The notes below the pieces were generated by a model. That model worked only from the letters and a program-made list of their open reading frames with translations. It was not told the origin of the DNA and ran no database searches. Position numbers and translations under genes: made by a program. This document shows positions 25,736 to 33,379 of a stretch of DNA of 64,000 nt, in pieces (within the stretch, counting starts at the first letter, position 1; every line of letters begins with the position of its first letter). The stretch comes from Nocardioides sp. S-1144. GTDB lineage: Bacteria > Actinomycetota > Actinomycetes > Propionibacteriales > Nocardioidaceae. Location: contig NZ_CP040695.2 in the NCBI RefSeq assembly GCF_005954645.2, forward strand, positions 620,001 to 684,000, given 5' to 3'.

Positions 25736-26652
25736 CGGAGGAACTCCTGCGTGCGGCGCCAGGCGCGGGCGGCCTCCGGCAGGCCCGGCAGGAGGGGGAA
25801 GACGTGGATGAGGTCGGGCGCCTCGAGGTAGGTCAGGGGCCAGTCGTCGTGCGCCGCCCGGTCGGCAAGCAACCGGCAGCCGGCGACGAGGAGGTCGCGG
25901 GTGCCGGCGAAGACGATCGTCGGCGGCAGCCCGCGGAGGTCGCCGAGCGCGGGGGAGACCTCGGGCCGCCCGAGGTCGGCCGGGTCGCCGGCCCACCACC
26001 CGGCGTAGGCGTCGAGCGTGCGGATCGACAGCCACGGGTCGGTCGCGTCGAGGGCGTAGGTGGTGGGCGTGCTGGAGGTGAGGTCGACCCACGGCGCGTG
26101 CAGCACCAGGTGGCTCGGCAGGTGCCCGCGCAGGTCGCGCAGCGAAGCCGTCAGCGCCAGGGCCAGGCCGCCGCCGGCCGAGTCGCCGGCCACGACCACC
26201 CGCTCCTGCCGGGCGGTGCGGACCGCGAGGTCGTCGACCAGGGCCCGGTGGCTGTCGCGCCAGGTGTGGGTCGGTGCCAGCGGGTAGTCGGGCAGCACGA
26301 CCTCGGCGTCGAGGTGGCCGGCCAGCCGCAGGGCGTACCGGACGTGCGCGGCGTCGATCGGCGCGACGTACCCGCCGCCGTGCAGGTAGTAGACCGTCGT
26401 CCGCGGCCGCGATCCGCGGCGCCGGATCGTGTGGACGGGGAACGGCGTCGGGCCCGACGTCGTGCGCGTCTCGACCTCGAAGCGACGCGCGAAGCCCGGC
26501 ACCGCCCGCGTCGGCAACCCGGGGACGCGCGCGGCGTCGCGCCGGGCGAGCCGGGCGCGCTCGGCGTCGAGGTCGAGCTCGTCCCCGGGGGCGGTGGCCC
26601 CCCGCAGCCGCGGGACCGTGTGGGCGAGGAGCTCGTGACGCAGGCTGGGCAC
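25732..26652 (-). CDS. Alpha/beta hydrolase, HSL (hormone-sensitive lipase) family
   Basis: This 306-aa esterase has the HSL oxyanion-hole motif YYLHGGGYV, the nucleophile elbow GDSAGGGLA, a late Asp in FAGTRDLLVAG and a His in APDLIHVFPLL, completing the Ser-Asp-His triad. The proposed start is GTG 26652 (MPSLRHELLAHTV); an upstream ATG at 26736 would extend over the riboswitch on the other strand and adds residues without family similarity. It is co-translated with the ElaA gene. Short-chain esters or acylated xenobiotics are typical substrates; the real one is unknown. Confidence 0.87.
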   Translation of the reverse strand: MPSLRHELLAHTVPRLRGATAPGDELDLDAERARLARRDAARVPGLPTRAVPGFARRFEVETRTTSGPTPFPVHTIRRRGSRPRTTVYYLHGGGYVAPIDAAHVRYALRLAGHLDAEVVLPDYPLAPTHTWRDSHRALVDDLAVRTARQERVVVAGDSAGGGLALALTASLRDLRGHLPSHLVLHAPWVDLTSSTPTTYALDATDPWLSIRTLDAYAGWWAGDPADLGRPEVSPALGDLRGLPPTIVFAGTRDLLVAGCRLLADRAAHDDWPLTYLEAPDLIHVFPLLPGLPEAARAWRRTQEFLR

Positions 26653-26708
26653 GGGGGCAGCCTGCCAGGTGCGACCGGGCCGCGGCTCGGCCCGGCCCGT
26701 CGTGGGGC

Positions 26709-26714
26709 TACGGT
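26709..26714 (+). promoter_or_regulatory. Possible -10 box of the thiBPQ operon
   Basis: TACGGT ends 9 bases before the 5' strand of the TPP riboswitch, so transcription would begin just ahead of the aptamer. Confidence 0.45.
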
Positions 26715-26723
26715 GGGGGTTCA

Positions 26724-26811
26724 GACAGGGGAGCACGAGCGCGTGCTGAGAGTGCGGACTTCTCCGCAGACCCTTAGGAACCTGCCCCGGTTAGGACCGG
26801 CGAAGGGAGTC
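26724..26811 (+). promoter_or_regulatory. TPP riboswitch (THI element)
   Basis: The conserved TPP aptamer blocks occur in order: ACAGGGGAGC, then CTGAGA (26746-26751), GACCCTTAGGAACCTG, CCGGTTAGGACCGG and CGAAGGGAG. The closing strand contains the AAGGGAG that serves as the Shine-Dalgarno of thiB, five bases before its ATG, so ligand binding should hide the ribosome site. Control is therefore probably translational, with thiamine diphosphate shutting off thiamine uptake. Confidence 0.93.
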
Positions 26812-26814
26812 ACG

Positions 26815-27894
26815 ATGAGGTGTGCCATCAAGCGTGTCCGCACGACGGCGGTGCTGGCGACAGCGGTGCTGGCGACGGCGTCCTGCAGCCTGGTCGGGGG
26901 TGACGACGACGGCGGCGGCACCGACGCGGACGGCAACCCGACGGAGGTCGTGCTGCTGACCCACGGCTCGTTCAGCCTGCCCGACGACCTGGTCGCGGCG
27001 TTCGAGGAGGAGTCCGGACTCGAGCTGGTCATCCGCACCGGCGGCGACGCCGGGGAGGTGACCAACCGGCTGGTACTCACCAAGGACGACCCGGCCGGCG
27101 ACGTCGTCTTCGGCATCGACAACGCGTTCGGGAGCCGCGCCCTCGACGAGGGTGTGCTCGCGCCGGCCGACGTCGCCTGGCCCGCCGGGGCCGAGCAGTT
27201 CGCGCTGCCCGGCGACGACGACCGCCTGCTCACCCCGGTCGACAACGGCAACGTGTGCGTCAACATCGACACCACCTACTTCGCCGAGAAGGGGCTCGCC
27301 GAGCCCGAGACGCTCGAGGACCTCACCGAGCCGGCCTACCGCGACCTCTTCGTGACGCCGTCGGCCGCGACCAGCAGCCCCGGCCTGGCCTTCCTGCTCG
27401 CCACGATCGCCGAGTACGGCGAGGAGTGGCCGGCCTACTGGGAGCGGCTGATGGGCAACGGTGCCGAGATCGCCAGCGGCTGGACCGACGCCTACCAGGT
27501 CGCCTTCACCCAGGGCGGCGGCGACGGCGACCGGCCGATCGTCACGTCCTACGACTCGAGCCCGGCCTTCACCGTCCCGGAGGACGGCACCGCGAGCACC
27601 ACCCGCGCGCTGCTCGACACCTGCTTCCTCCAGGTCGAGTACGCCGGCGTGCTGGCCGGCGCGGCCAACCCCGACGGCGCGGCCCAGGTCGTCGAGTGGC
27701 TGGTCACCCCCGAGGTGCAGGCCGCGCTGCCCGACAACATGTACGTGTTCCCGGTCGCCGACGGCGTCGCGCTGCCCGAGGCCTGGGCGACGCTCGCCGA
27801 GCGCCCGGCCGACCCCGCCGAGGTCGACCCGGCCGAGGTGGCCGCGGAGCGCGACGCCTGGCTCGAGGAGTGGACCGAGATCACCACCCGCTGA
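26815..27894 (+). CDS. thiB: Thiamine ABC transporter substrate-binding lipoprotein
   Basis: This 359-aa lipoprotein captures thiamine outside the membrane. The signal peptide ends at ATASC with Cys24 lipidated, followed by an acidic Gly/Asp linker. The ThiB/TbpA fold is seen in VVLLTHGSFSLPDDLVAAFE, GDVVFGIDNAFGSRAL and PVDNGNVCVNIDTTYF. The ATG 26815 is fixed by the riboswitch-embedded ribosome site; a longer frame open upstream is read through the aptamer and is not real. It leads the thiBPQ operon, with a 12-base gap to thiP. Confidence 0.94.
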   Translation: MRCAIKRVRTTAVLATAVLATASCSLVGGDDDGGGTDADGNPTEVVLLTHGSFSLPDDLVAAFEEESGLELVIRTGGDAGEVTNRLVLTKDDPAGDVVFGIDNAFGSRALDEGVLAPADVAWPAGAEQFALPGDDDRLLTPVDNGNVCVNIDTTYFAEKGLAEPETLEDLTEPAYRDLFVTPSAATSSPGLAFLLATIAEYGEEWPAYWERLMGNGAEIASGWTDAYQVAFTQGGGDGDRPIVTSYDSSPAFTVPEDGTASTTRALLDTCFLQVEYAGVLAGAANPDGAAQVVEWLVTPEVQAALPDNMYVFPVADGVALPEAWATLAERPADPAEVDPAEVAAERDAWLEEWTEITTR

Positions 27895-27906
27895 CGGGCC
27901 CCGCTG

Positions 27907-29580
27907 ATGACCCGCACGTCGACCGGCCGCACCGCCGCCCTGCTGGGGCTGGCGGCGCTGCCGGTCGGCGTCCTGACGGTCTTCTTCGTGCTGCCGGTCG
28001 CCGGCATGCTCGAGCGCGGCTTCTGGCCCGACGGCGGCTTCGACCCCGGGGCGGTGCTCGACGTGCTGGCCCGGCCGCGGGTGCACCGGGTGCTGTGGTT
28101 CACCCTGTGGTCCTCGACGGTCGCGACGGTGCTCGCCGTCGTGCTGGGGCTGCCGGCGGCCTACGCGCTGTACCGGCCGAGGTTCCCGCTGCGGGGACTG
28201 GTGCGGGGGCTGCTGCTGGTGCCGTTCGTGCTGCCGACGGTCGTCGTCGGCGTCGCGTTCCGCCAGCTGCTGCGCGACGGCGGCCCGCTCGGCGTCCTGG
28301 GCCTCGACGGGACGCCTGCCGGCATCGTGACCGCCCTGGTCTTCTTCAACGTCGCCGTCGTGATCCGCACGGTCGGGTCGGCGTGGGAGGGCCTCGACCG
28401 ACGTCCGGCCGAGGCGGCGGCCGCGCTGGGCGCGAGCCCGGTGACGGTGTTCCGCACCGTCACGCTGCCGGCGCTGCGCCCGGCGGTGGTGTCGGCGGCG
28501 AGCGTGGTGTTCCTGTTCTGCGCGACGGCGTTCGGCGTCGTCCTCACCCTGGGCGGCACCCGCTACTCCTCGGTGGAGACCGAGATCTACCTGCTCACGA
28601 CCGACCTGCTCGACCTGCCGGCCGCGGCGGCGCTGTCGATCGTGCAGCTCGTCGTGGTGGTCGGCCTGCTGCTCGTCGCCGGCCGCGCGCGGCGGGTGCC
28701 CGACCCGACGGTGGCCCGCCACGCCTCCGCCGCCCGGCCGCGCGGGGTCCGTCGTGGCGACGTCCCGGCCCTCGTGGCGACGGGGCTGCTCCTGGTGGCC
28801 GTCGCGACGCCGATCGTCACCCTCGTGCTCGGCAGCCTGCGCGACGACCGCGGCTGGACGCTGCGCTTCTACCGCGCGCTCGCCGGCGACGGCGCCACGG
28901 ACCCCGCGGGCGGCGGCGCGACCCTGGTCGCGCCGGTCACCGAGGCCCTGGGCAACTCCCTGCGGGTCGCGGTGGACGCGACCTGGATGTCGCTGCTGCT
29001 CGGGACGCTCGTCGCCGTGGTCGTCACCCGCCGCTCGCGGAGCCGGGCCGAGCGCCGGCTGCGCGGCGTCCTCGACGGTTTCTTCATGCTCCCGCTCGGG
29101 GTCTCGGCGGTCACCCTCGGCTTCGGGTTCCTCATCACCCTCGACGAGCCGCCGCTCGACCTGCGCGACTCGGCCCTGCTGGTGCCGATCGCCCAGGCCC
29201 TGGTCGCGCTGCCGCTCGTCGTCCGCACGCTGGTGCCGGTGCTCAACGGCATCGACGACCGGCAGCGGCAGGCCGCCGCCTCCCTCGGCGCCGGCGCGCT
29301 GCGGAGCCTGGCCACCGTCGACCTGCCGGTGGTGTGGAAGCCGCTGCTGGCGGCGGCGGGGTTCGCGTTCGCGGTCTCGCTGGGCGAGTTCGGCGCGACG
29401 TCGTTCCTCGCCCGCGAGGACCACCCCACGCTGCCGATCGTCATCTTCCGGCTGATCGGCCGGCCCGGCGAGCTCAGCTACGGCACGGCGCTGGCCGCCA
29501 GCGTCGTGCTGGCGGCCACCACGGCGCTGGTGCTGCTCGCCGTCGAGCGGCTCCGCGTCCCCGCCCTCGGATCCTGGTAG
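27907..29580 (+). CDS. thiP: Thiamine ABC transporter permease
   Basis: This 557-aa inner-membrane protein is a tandem duplication of the BPD_transp_1 fold, about 12 membrane segments in all. Each half has an EAA coupling motif: EAAAALGASPVTVFRTVTLP near residue 175 and QAAASLGAGALRSLATVDLP near residue 455. One polypeptide with two halves is the usual ThiP design. It lies between thiB and thiQ, eight bases from the latter, under the upstream TPP riboswitch. Confidence 0.93.
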   Translation: MTRTSTGRTAALLGLAALPVGVLTVFFVLPVAGMLERGFWPDGGFDPGAVLDVLARPRVHRVLWFTLWSSTVATVLAVVLGLPAAYALYRPRFPLRGLVRGLLLVPFVLPTVVVGVAFRQLLRDGGPLGVLGLDGTPAGIVTALVFFNVAVVIRTVGSAWEGLDRRPAEAAAALGASPVTVFRTVTLPALRPAVVSAASVVFLFCATAFGVVLTLGGTRYSSVETEIYLLTTDLLDLPAAAALSIVQLVVVVGLLLVAGRARRVPDPTVARHASAARPRGVRRGDVPALVATGLLLVAVATPIVTLVLGSLRDDRGWTLRFYRALAGDGATDPAGGGATLVAPVTEALGNSLRVAVDATWMSLLLGTLVAVVVTRRSRSRAERRLRGVLDGFFMLPLGVSAVTLGFGFLITLDEPPLDLRDSALLVPIAQALVALPLVVRTLVPVLNGIDDRQRQAAASLGAGALRSLATVDLPVVWKPLLAAAGFAFAVSLGEFGATSFLAREDHPTLPIVIFRLIGRPGELSYGTALAASVVLAATTALVLLAVERLRVPALGSW

Positions 29581-29588
29581 GAGAGCCC

Positions 29589-30575
29589 GTGCTCACCCTC
29601 GACCACCTCACCGTCGCCTACGACGGCACCGACGCCGTCCGCGACGCCAGCCTCGTCGTCCCCGACGGGAGCGTCGTGGCCGTGCTCGGTCCGTCCGGGT
29701 GCGGCAAGTCGACGCTGCTGCGCGCCGTCGCCGGGCTCGAGCCGCCGACGTCCGGCACGATCGCGTGGGACGGCGTCGACCTCGCCGGCGTCCCGACGCA
29801 CAGGCGGCGCTTCGCGATGATGTTCCAGGACGGCCAGCTCTTCGGCCACCTCACCGTGGCGCGCAACGTGGGCTACGCCCTGCGGTTGCGCCGCAGCCCG
29901 GACACCGCCGCGCGGGTCGCCGAGCTCCTCGGCCTCGTCGGGCTCGAGGGGTACGCCGACCGGTTGCCCGGCACCCTCTCCGGCGGGGAGCGGCAGCGGG
30001 TCGCGCTGGCCCGCTCGCTCGCCGCCGACCCCCGGCTGCTGCTGCTCGACGAGCCGCTCTCGGCCCTCGACGCCGGGCTGCGCGAGCGGCTCGCCGGCGA
30101 CCTCGACCGGATCCTGCGCGCCGCCGGCACCACGACCCTCGTGGTCACCCACGACCAGGAGGAGGCCTTCGCGCTGGCCGACCGCCTCGTGGTGATGCGC
30201 GACGGGGTGATCGTGCAGCAGGGCGACATCGCCGACGTCTGGGCCGCCCCGGCCGACGCCGGGACGGCGCTGTTCCTCGGCTACGCCCGGGTGCTCGACG
30301 GCGCCGCCGCGGCGACGGTGCTGCGGGCCGCCGGGCTGCCGGCGTCGCCGTCCGTCGCGGTGCGTCGCTCGGCGCTGACGGTGGCCGGCCCGGGCGGGGG
30401 GCTCGTGGGCGTCGTCCGCTCCACGCGGGCCACGCCCGACCAGGTGCGCCTCGTCGTCGACGTCGACGGGGTCGGCGAGGTCGACGCGGTCGCGACGCCG
30501 GGTGCCCCGACGGCGCCGGGGGACCGGGTGGCCCTGGCGGTCGAGCCGGCCCGGCTGGCGCCGATCGGCGGATGA
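29589..30575 (+). CDS. thiQ: Thiamine ABC transporter ATP-binding protein
   Basis: This 328-aa ATPase drives thiamine import. Walker A GPSGCGKST is at 34-42, the Q-loop Gln80 in MMFQDGQLF, signature LSGGERQ at 130-136, Walker B RLLLLDEP at 149-156 and switch His188 in VVTHDQEEA. After residue about 240 there is a C-terminal TOBE-like regulatory domain, making it longer than enterobacterial ThiQ (about 230 aa) and more like PotA/FbpC-type ATPases. The start is GTG 29589. Substrate follows from the TPP riboswitch and thiB. Confidence 0.92.
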   Translation: MLTLDHLTVAYDGTDAVRDASLVVPDGSVVAVLGPSGCGKSTLLRAVAGLEPPTSGTIAWDGVDLAGVPTHRRRFAMMFQDGQLFGHLTVARNVGYALRLRRSPDTAARVAELLGLVGLEGYADRLPGTLSGGERQRVALARSLAADPRLLLLDEPLSALDAGLRERLAGDLDRILRAAGTTTLVVTHDQEEAFALADRLVVMRDGVIVQQGDIADVWAAPADAGTALFLGYARVLDGAAAATVLRAAGLPASPSVAVRRSALTVAGPGGGLVGVVRSTRATPDQVRLVVDVDGVGEVDAVATPGAPTAPGDRVALAVEPARLAPIGG

Positions 30576-30589
30576 GGACCGACTTTCCC

Positions 30590-30595
30590 TAGGAT
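30590..30595 (+). promoter_or_regulatory. Leaderless -10 box for the PAP2 gene
   Basis: TAGGAT is followed by six bases and the GTG at 30602, just after the end of thiQ. Confidence 0.6.
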
Positions 30596-30601
30596 GCTGG
30601 G

Positions 30602-31693
30602 GTGTATCGCGCCTACGTCGTCCTGGTCGGCATCGCCGCGACCATGGGCACGCTGGCGCTGGTCGTCTCGCTGCGCTACGACCAGCCGCTGCTCGACCCC
30701 GAGGGGTCCTTCCTCGGGCCCTCGTGGATCCGGCTCCCGCTGCTGCTCAGCATCACCGTCGTGCTCGACCTCGTGCCGCGGATGCTGTGGCACTCCCGGC
30801 TGCGGCGCTCGGCGATGCTGCCCGTCGTCCGCGAGCGCTGGCGCACGCACTGGACGCGCGAGCGGGGACTGCTGGTCTTCCTCGGCGTCGTCTGCTTCTA
30901 CGTGACCTACGTCAGCTACCGCAACCTGAAGTCGGCGCTGCCGTTCGTCCGCTCCTTCGACAACCCCGACGACATGTTCGACCGCGAGCTGAACGCCGTC
31001 GACCGGGCGCTGTTCTTCGGCCACCAGCCCGGGCCGGTGCTGCACGACCTGCTCGGCACCACCGTCACCGCCCACGTGCTGTCGACGATCTACCTGCTCT
31101 TCGTGGCCATGGTGCCGCTGGCGGTGATGGCGTGGATCGTGTGGTCGCGCAACCTGGCCTTCGGCTACTGGTTCGTGACCTCGCAGTGCCTGGCCTGGTC
31201 GATCGGCACCGCGACGTACTACGCGCTGCCCACCCTCGGCCCGGTCTTCCACTACGTGCCGGGCTACACCGACCTGGCCCACACCGGCACCACCGACCTG
31301 ATCCGCTCGCTCGACCGGTCCCGCGACCTCTTCCTCTACGGCGGCTACGACGGGCAGGGCGTGGAGGGCATCGTGAACTCGGTCGCCGGGTTCGCCAGCC
31401 TGCACTGCGGCATCACCCTGCTGTGGGCGCTGATGGTCCAGTACACGGTGCGCAGCGTCGTCATCAAGCGGATCTTCTGGGTCAACTTCGGTCTCACCGT
31501 GATCGCCACCGTCTACTTCGGCTGGCACTACCTCGCCGACGACGTCGCCGGCATCACGCTCGCGATGGTCTCGTTCTACCTCGGCGGCCTCGCGACCGGC
31601 CAGCGCTTCGACCGCCACCTCCGCCGTCGCGACGACGACGCCACCCCCGCCACCCCCGCCGCCGTCGTCCCCTCCGAGGACGCCGCCCGCTGA
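30602..31693 (+). CDS. PAP2-superfamily membrane phosphatase/transferase (Aur1-like)
   Basis: This 363-aa membrane protein has about seven hydrophobic segments. The PAP2 catalytic motifs match the inositol-phosphotransferase-like branch: SLHCG at 266-270 and GWHYLADD with His309 and Asp313. Such enzymes remove or transfer phosphate head groups on lipids at the outer face of the membrane. The C-terminal tail is Asp/Pro/Ala rich and soluble. Its own leaderless promoter separates it from the thiamine operon. Diacylglycerol-phosphate phosphatase, phosphoinositol transferase or undecaprenyl-diphosphate phosphatase activities are all possible. Confidence 0.85.
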   Translation: MYRAYVVLVGIAATMGTLALVVSLRYDQPLLDPEGSFLGPSWIRLPLLLSITVVLDLVPRMLWHSRLRRSAMLPVVRERWRTHWTRERGLLVFLGVVCFYVTYVSYRNLKSALPFVRSFDNPDDMFDRELNAVDRALFFGHQPGPVLHDLLGTTVTAHVLSTIYLLFVAMVPLAVMAWIVWSRNLAFGYWFVTSQCLAWSIGTATYYALPTLGPVFHYVPGYTDLAHTGTTDLIRSLDRSRDLFLYGGYDGQGVEGIVNSVAGFASLHCGITLLWALMVQYTVRSVVIKRIFWVNFGLTVIATVYFGWHYLADDVAGITLAMVSFYLGGLATGQRFDRHLRRRDDDATPATPAAVVPSEDAAR

Positions 31694-31721
31694 CCCGGGC
31701 CTCGGGTCCGGGGCCGAGGTT

Positions 31722-31739
31722 TCCCCGGTCGACCGGGGA
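31722..31739. terminator. 18-bp palindrome after the PAP2 gene
   Basis: TCCCCGGTCGACCGGGGA is self-complementary and lies 29 bases after the PAP2 stop, immediately before a larger repeat. It is a plausible terminator hairpin. Confidence 0.5.
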
Positions 31740-31809
31740 TCCCTGAACTTGTCGGCCGGGATATCGCCCGACAAGTTCAGACTTCCCCGGCCGGCCGGGG
31801 AAATCCCGG
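31740..31809. repeat. Dispersed 70-bp intergenic repeat, copy 1
   Basis: This segment aligns without gaps to 50920-50989. It contains an inverted repeat CTGAACTTGTCGG (from 31743) with CCGACAAGTTCAG (to 31780) and a perfect 20-bp palindrome at 31783-31802 built on CCCCGGCCGG. Both hairpins could terminate the PAP2 transcript. No coding potential is seen. Confidence 0.8.
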
Positions 31810-31908
31810 CGCCCCGGCGCGCCCGGACGAATTACAAGGGTGTAGTTTGTCAAGCCGACACGCCGTAACTCTTGTGACTTTCGGAGACTTCTGTTGAAGT
31901 TGTGACTC

Positions 31909-33285
31909 GTGAGACTCGAGTTGCTCCCCCGAGCCCGTTCCGTTGCTGCCTGTGCCGTCATCGGCGTCCTCGTCTGCGGGGGCCTGGCCGGGACGTCGGC
32001 CGCCGCCGACGACGTGCCGGTCCCGACCCGGCAGCAGGTGCAGGAGGCGCAGGACGCCGCCGCAGCGGGAGCACGCGACGTCGCCGCGGTGCAGGCCGAC
32101 CTGGCCGCCGCGAACGCCGAGGTCGAGCGCGCGTCGGTGCGGGCCGCGCAGGCCGCCGAGGCCTTTAACGGGGCGCGCTACGAGGCCGGTCTGGCCCGCG
32201 ACGCCGCGGACGCCGCCCGCACCGCCCAGGTCGCCGCGGACGCCGAGGTCGAGCGGCTGCGGGTGGTCTACGGCCGCGCCGTCGTCTCGCGCTACACGAA
32301 CGGCTCCGACCTCGCCGCCCTGTCGGCCGTCACCGAGGCCGAGGGGGTCGAGAGCCTGCTCGATCGGCTCAGCACCGCCCGGCTCGGCGCGCAGGCCCTG
32401 CAGGCCCAGCAGGACGGCCTGCTGGCGGCCCAGGACGACGCCGCGCTCGCCGCCGACGACGCCGAGCAGGCCGAGCAGGACGCCGAGGCCGCGCTGACCA
32501 GGTCGCGCGAGGCCCAGGCCGAGGCGCAGGCGGCCCAGGACGACGCCGCCGCGCAGGCCCAGGCGGTCGCCGTGCGCAAGGCCGCCCTGCTCGACGAGCT
32601 CGCCCGCCTGCAGGGCGTCAGCGTCGCCATCGCCGAACGCCGCCAGGCCGGCCTCGAGCAGCGGGCCGCCGAGGCGGCTGCCGCAGAGGCCGAGCGGGAG
32701 CGTCGCGAGGAGCGTCGCGCCCAGCAGGCCGCGGCGGCTGCGGCCGCGGCGGCCGAGCCCGAGGAGGCTGCACCGCCGGCGTCCCCGGACCCCGAGCCCG
32801 CCGCCGACCCCGAGCCCGCCGCCGACCCCGAGCCCGCCCCCGCGCCCGACCCGGCGCCCGACCCGGAGCCCGCGCCCGACCCGGCGCCCGCCCCTGCACC
32901 CGCTCCCGCTCCCGCCCCGAACGGCGGCGCCCAGGCGGCCATCGCCTTCGCCCGCGCCCAGCTCGGCGAGCCCTACGTGTGGGCCGCCGCCGGGCCCGGC
33001 GCCTGGGACTGCTCCGGGCTGACCATGCAGGCCTGGGCCGCCGGTGGCGTCTCGCTGCCGCACTACTCCGTCGCGCAGTACGAGCAGGCGACCCCGGTGG
33101 CGTCGTCCGACCTGCGGCCCGGTGACCTGCTGTTCTGGGGCTCCTCCAGCAGCCCCTCCTCGATCTACCACGTCGCGCTGTACGTCGGCGACGGGATGAT
33201 GATCCACGCCCCTCGCGCCGGGCGCCCGGTCGTGGAGGAGTCGATGTACTACTGGATCACCCCGAACTTCCGCGCCCGACCGTGA
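31909..33285 (+). CDS. Secreted NlpC/P60 peptidoglycan endopeptidase
   Basis: This 458-aa exported enzyme cuts peptide stems of peptidoglycan. A signal peptide covers residues 1-33 (ending GTSAAADD). Residues about 38-285 are a long Ala/Glu/Gln-rich coiled coil, like the autoinhibitory or adaptor helices of RipA-type proteins. A Pro/Asp/Glu linker of repeated DPEPA units spans about 290-340. The NlpC/P60 domain follows with catalytic Cys368 in WDCSGLTMQAW, His421 in IYHVALYVGDG and the third polar residue at His431-region MIHAPRAG. The start is GTG 31909. The 100 bases upstream are less GC-rich than the rest, likely a strong promoter. Confidence 0.93.
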   Translation: MRLELLPRARSVAACAVIGVLVCGGLAGTSAAADDVPVPTRQQVQEAQDAAAAGARDVAAVQADLAAANAEVERASVRAAQAAEAFNGARYEAGLARDAADAARTAQVAADAEVERLRVVYGRAVVSRYTNGSDLAALSAVTEAEGVESLLDRLSTARLGAQALQAQQDGLLAAQDDAALAADDAEQAEQDAEAALTRSREAQAEAQAAQDDAAAQAQAVAVRKAALLDELARLQGVSVAIAERRQAGLEQRAAEAAAAEAERERREERRAQQAAAAAAAAAEPEEAAPPASPDPEPAADPEPAADPEPAPAPDPAPDPEPAPDPAPAPAPAPAPAPNGGAQAAIAFARAQLGEPYVWAAAGPGAWDCSGLTMQAWAAGGVSLPHYSVAQYEQATPVASSDLRPGDLLFWGSSSSPSSIYHVALYVGDGMMIHAPRAGRPVVEESMYYWITPNFRARP

Positions 33286-33367
33286 GTCGCCAGGCCGGCC
33301 CGTCGACCCGTTGGTGAGCAGGGCCCGACCGCCCGTCAGGAGGCTGACGGCTTCCCCTACTGGTCGG

Positions 33368-33373
33368 TAGCCT
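33368..33373 (+). promoter_or_regulatory. Leaderless -10 box for acyl-CoA oxidase
   Basis: TAGCCT is followed by six bases and the ATG at 33380. GCTGAC at 33343-33348 may be a -35 at 19-base spacing. Confidence 0.6.
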
Positions 33374-33379
33374 GGCGCC

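Noticed and set aside
25804..27894. A 696-codon frame leading into thiB
   Set aside because: It would be translated through the TPP riboswitch; the lipoprotein signal at 26815 marks the true start.
31810..31908. A ydaO (c-di-AMP) riboswitch before the NlpC/P60 gene
   Set aside because: Such a switch is common ahead of cell-wall hydrolases in actinobacteria, but its conserved core could not be found here.
32770..32930. DPEPA-type tandem repeats as a mobile or CRISPR-like repeat
   Set aside because: They encode the Pro-rich linker of the NlpC/P60 protein in frame and are of coding origin.
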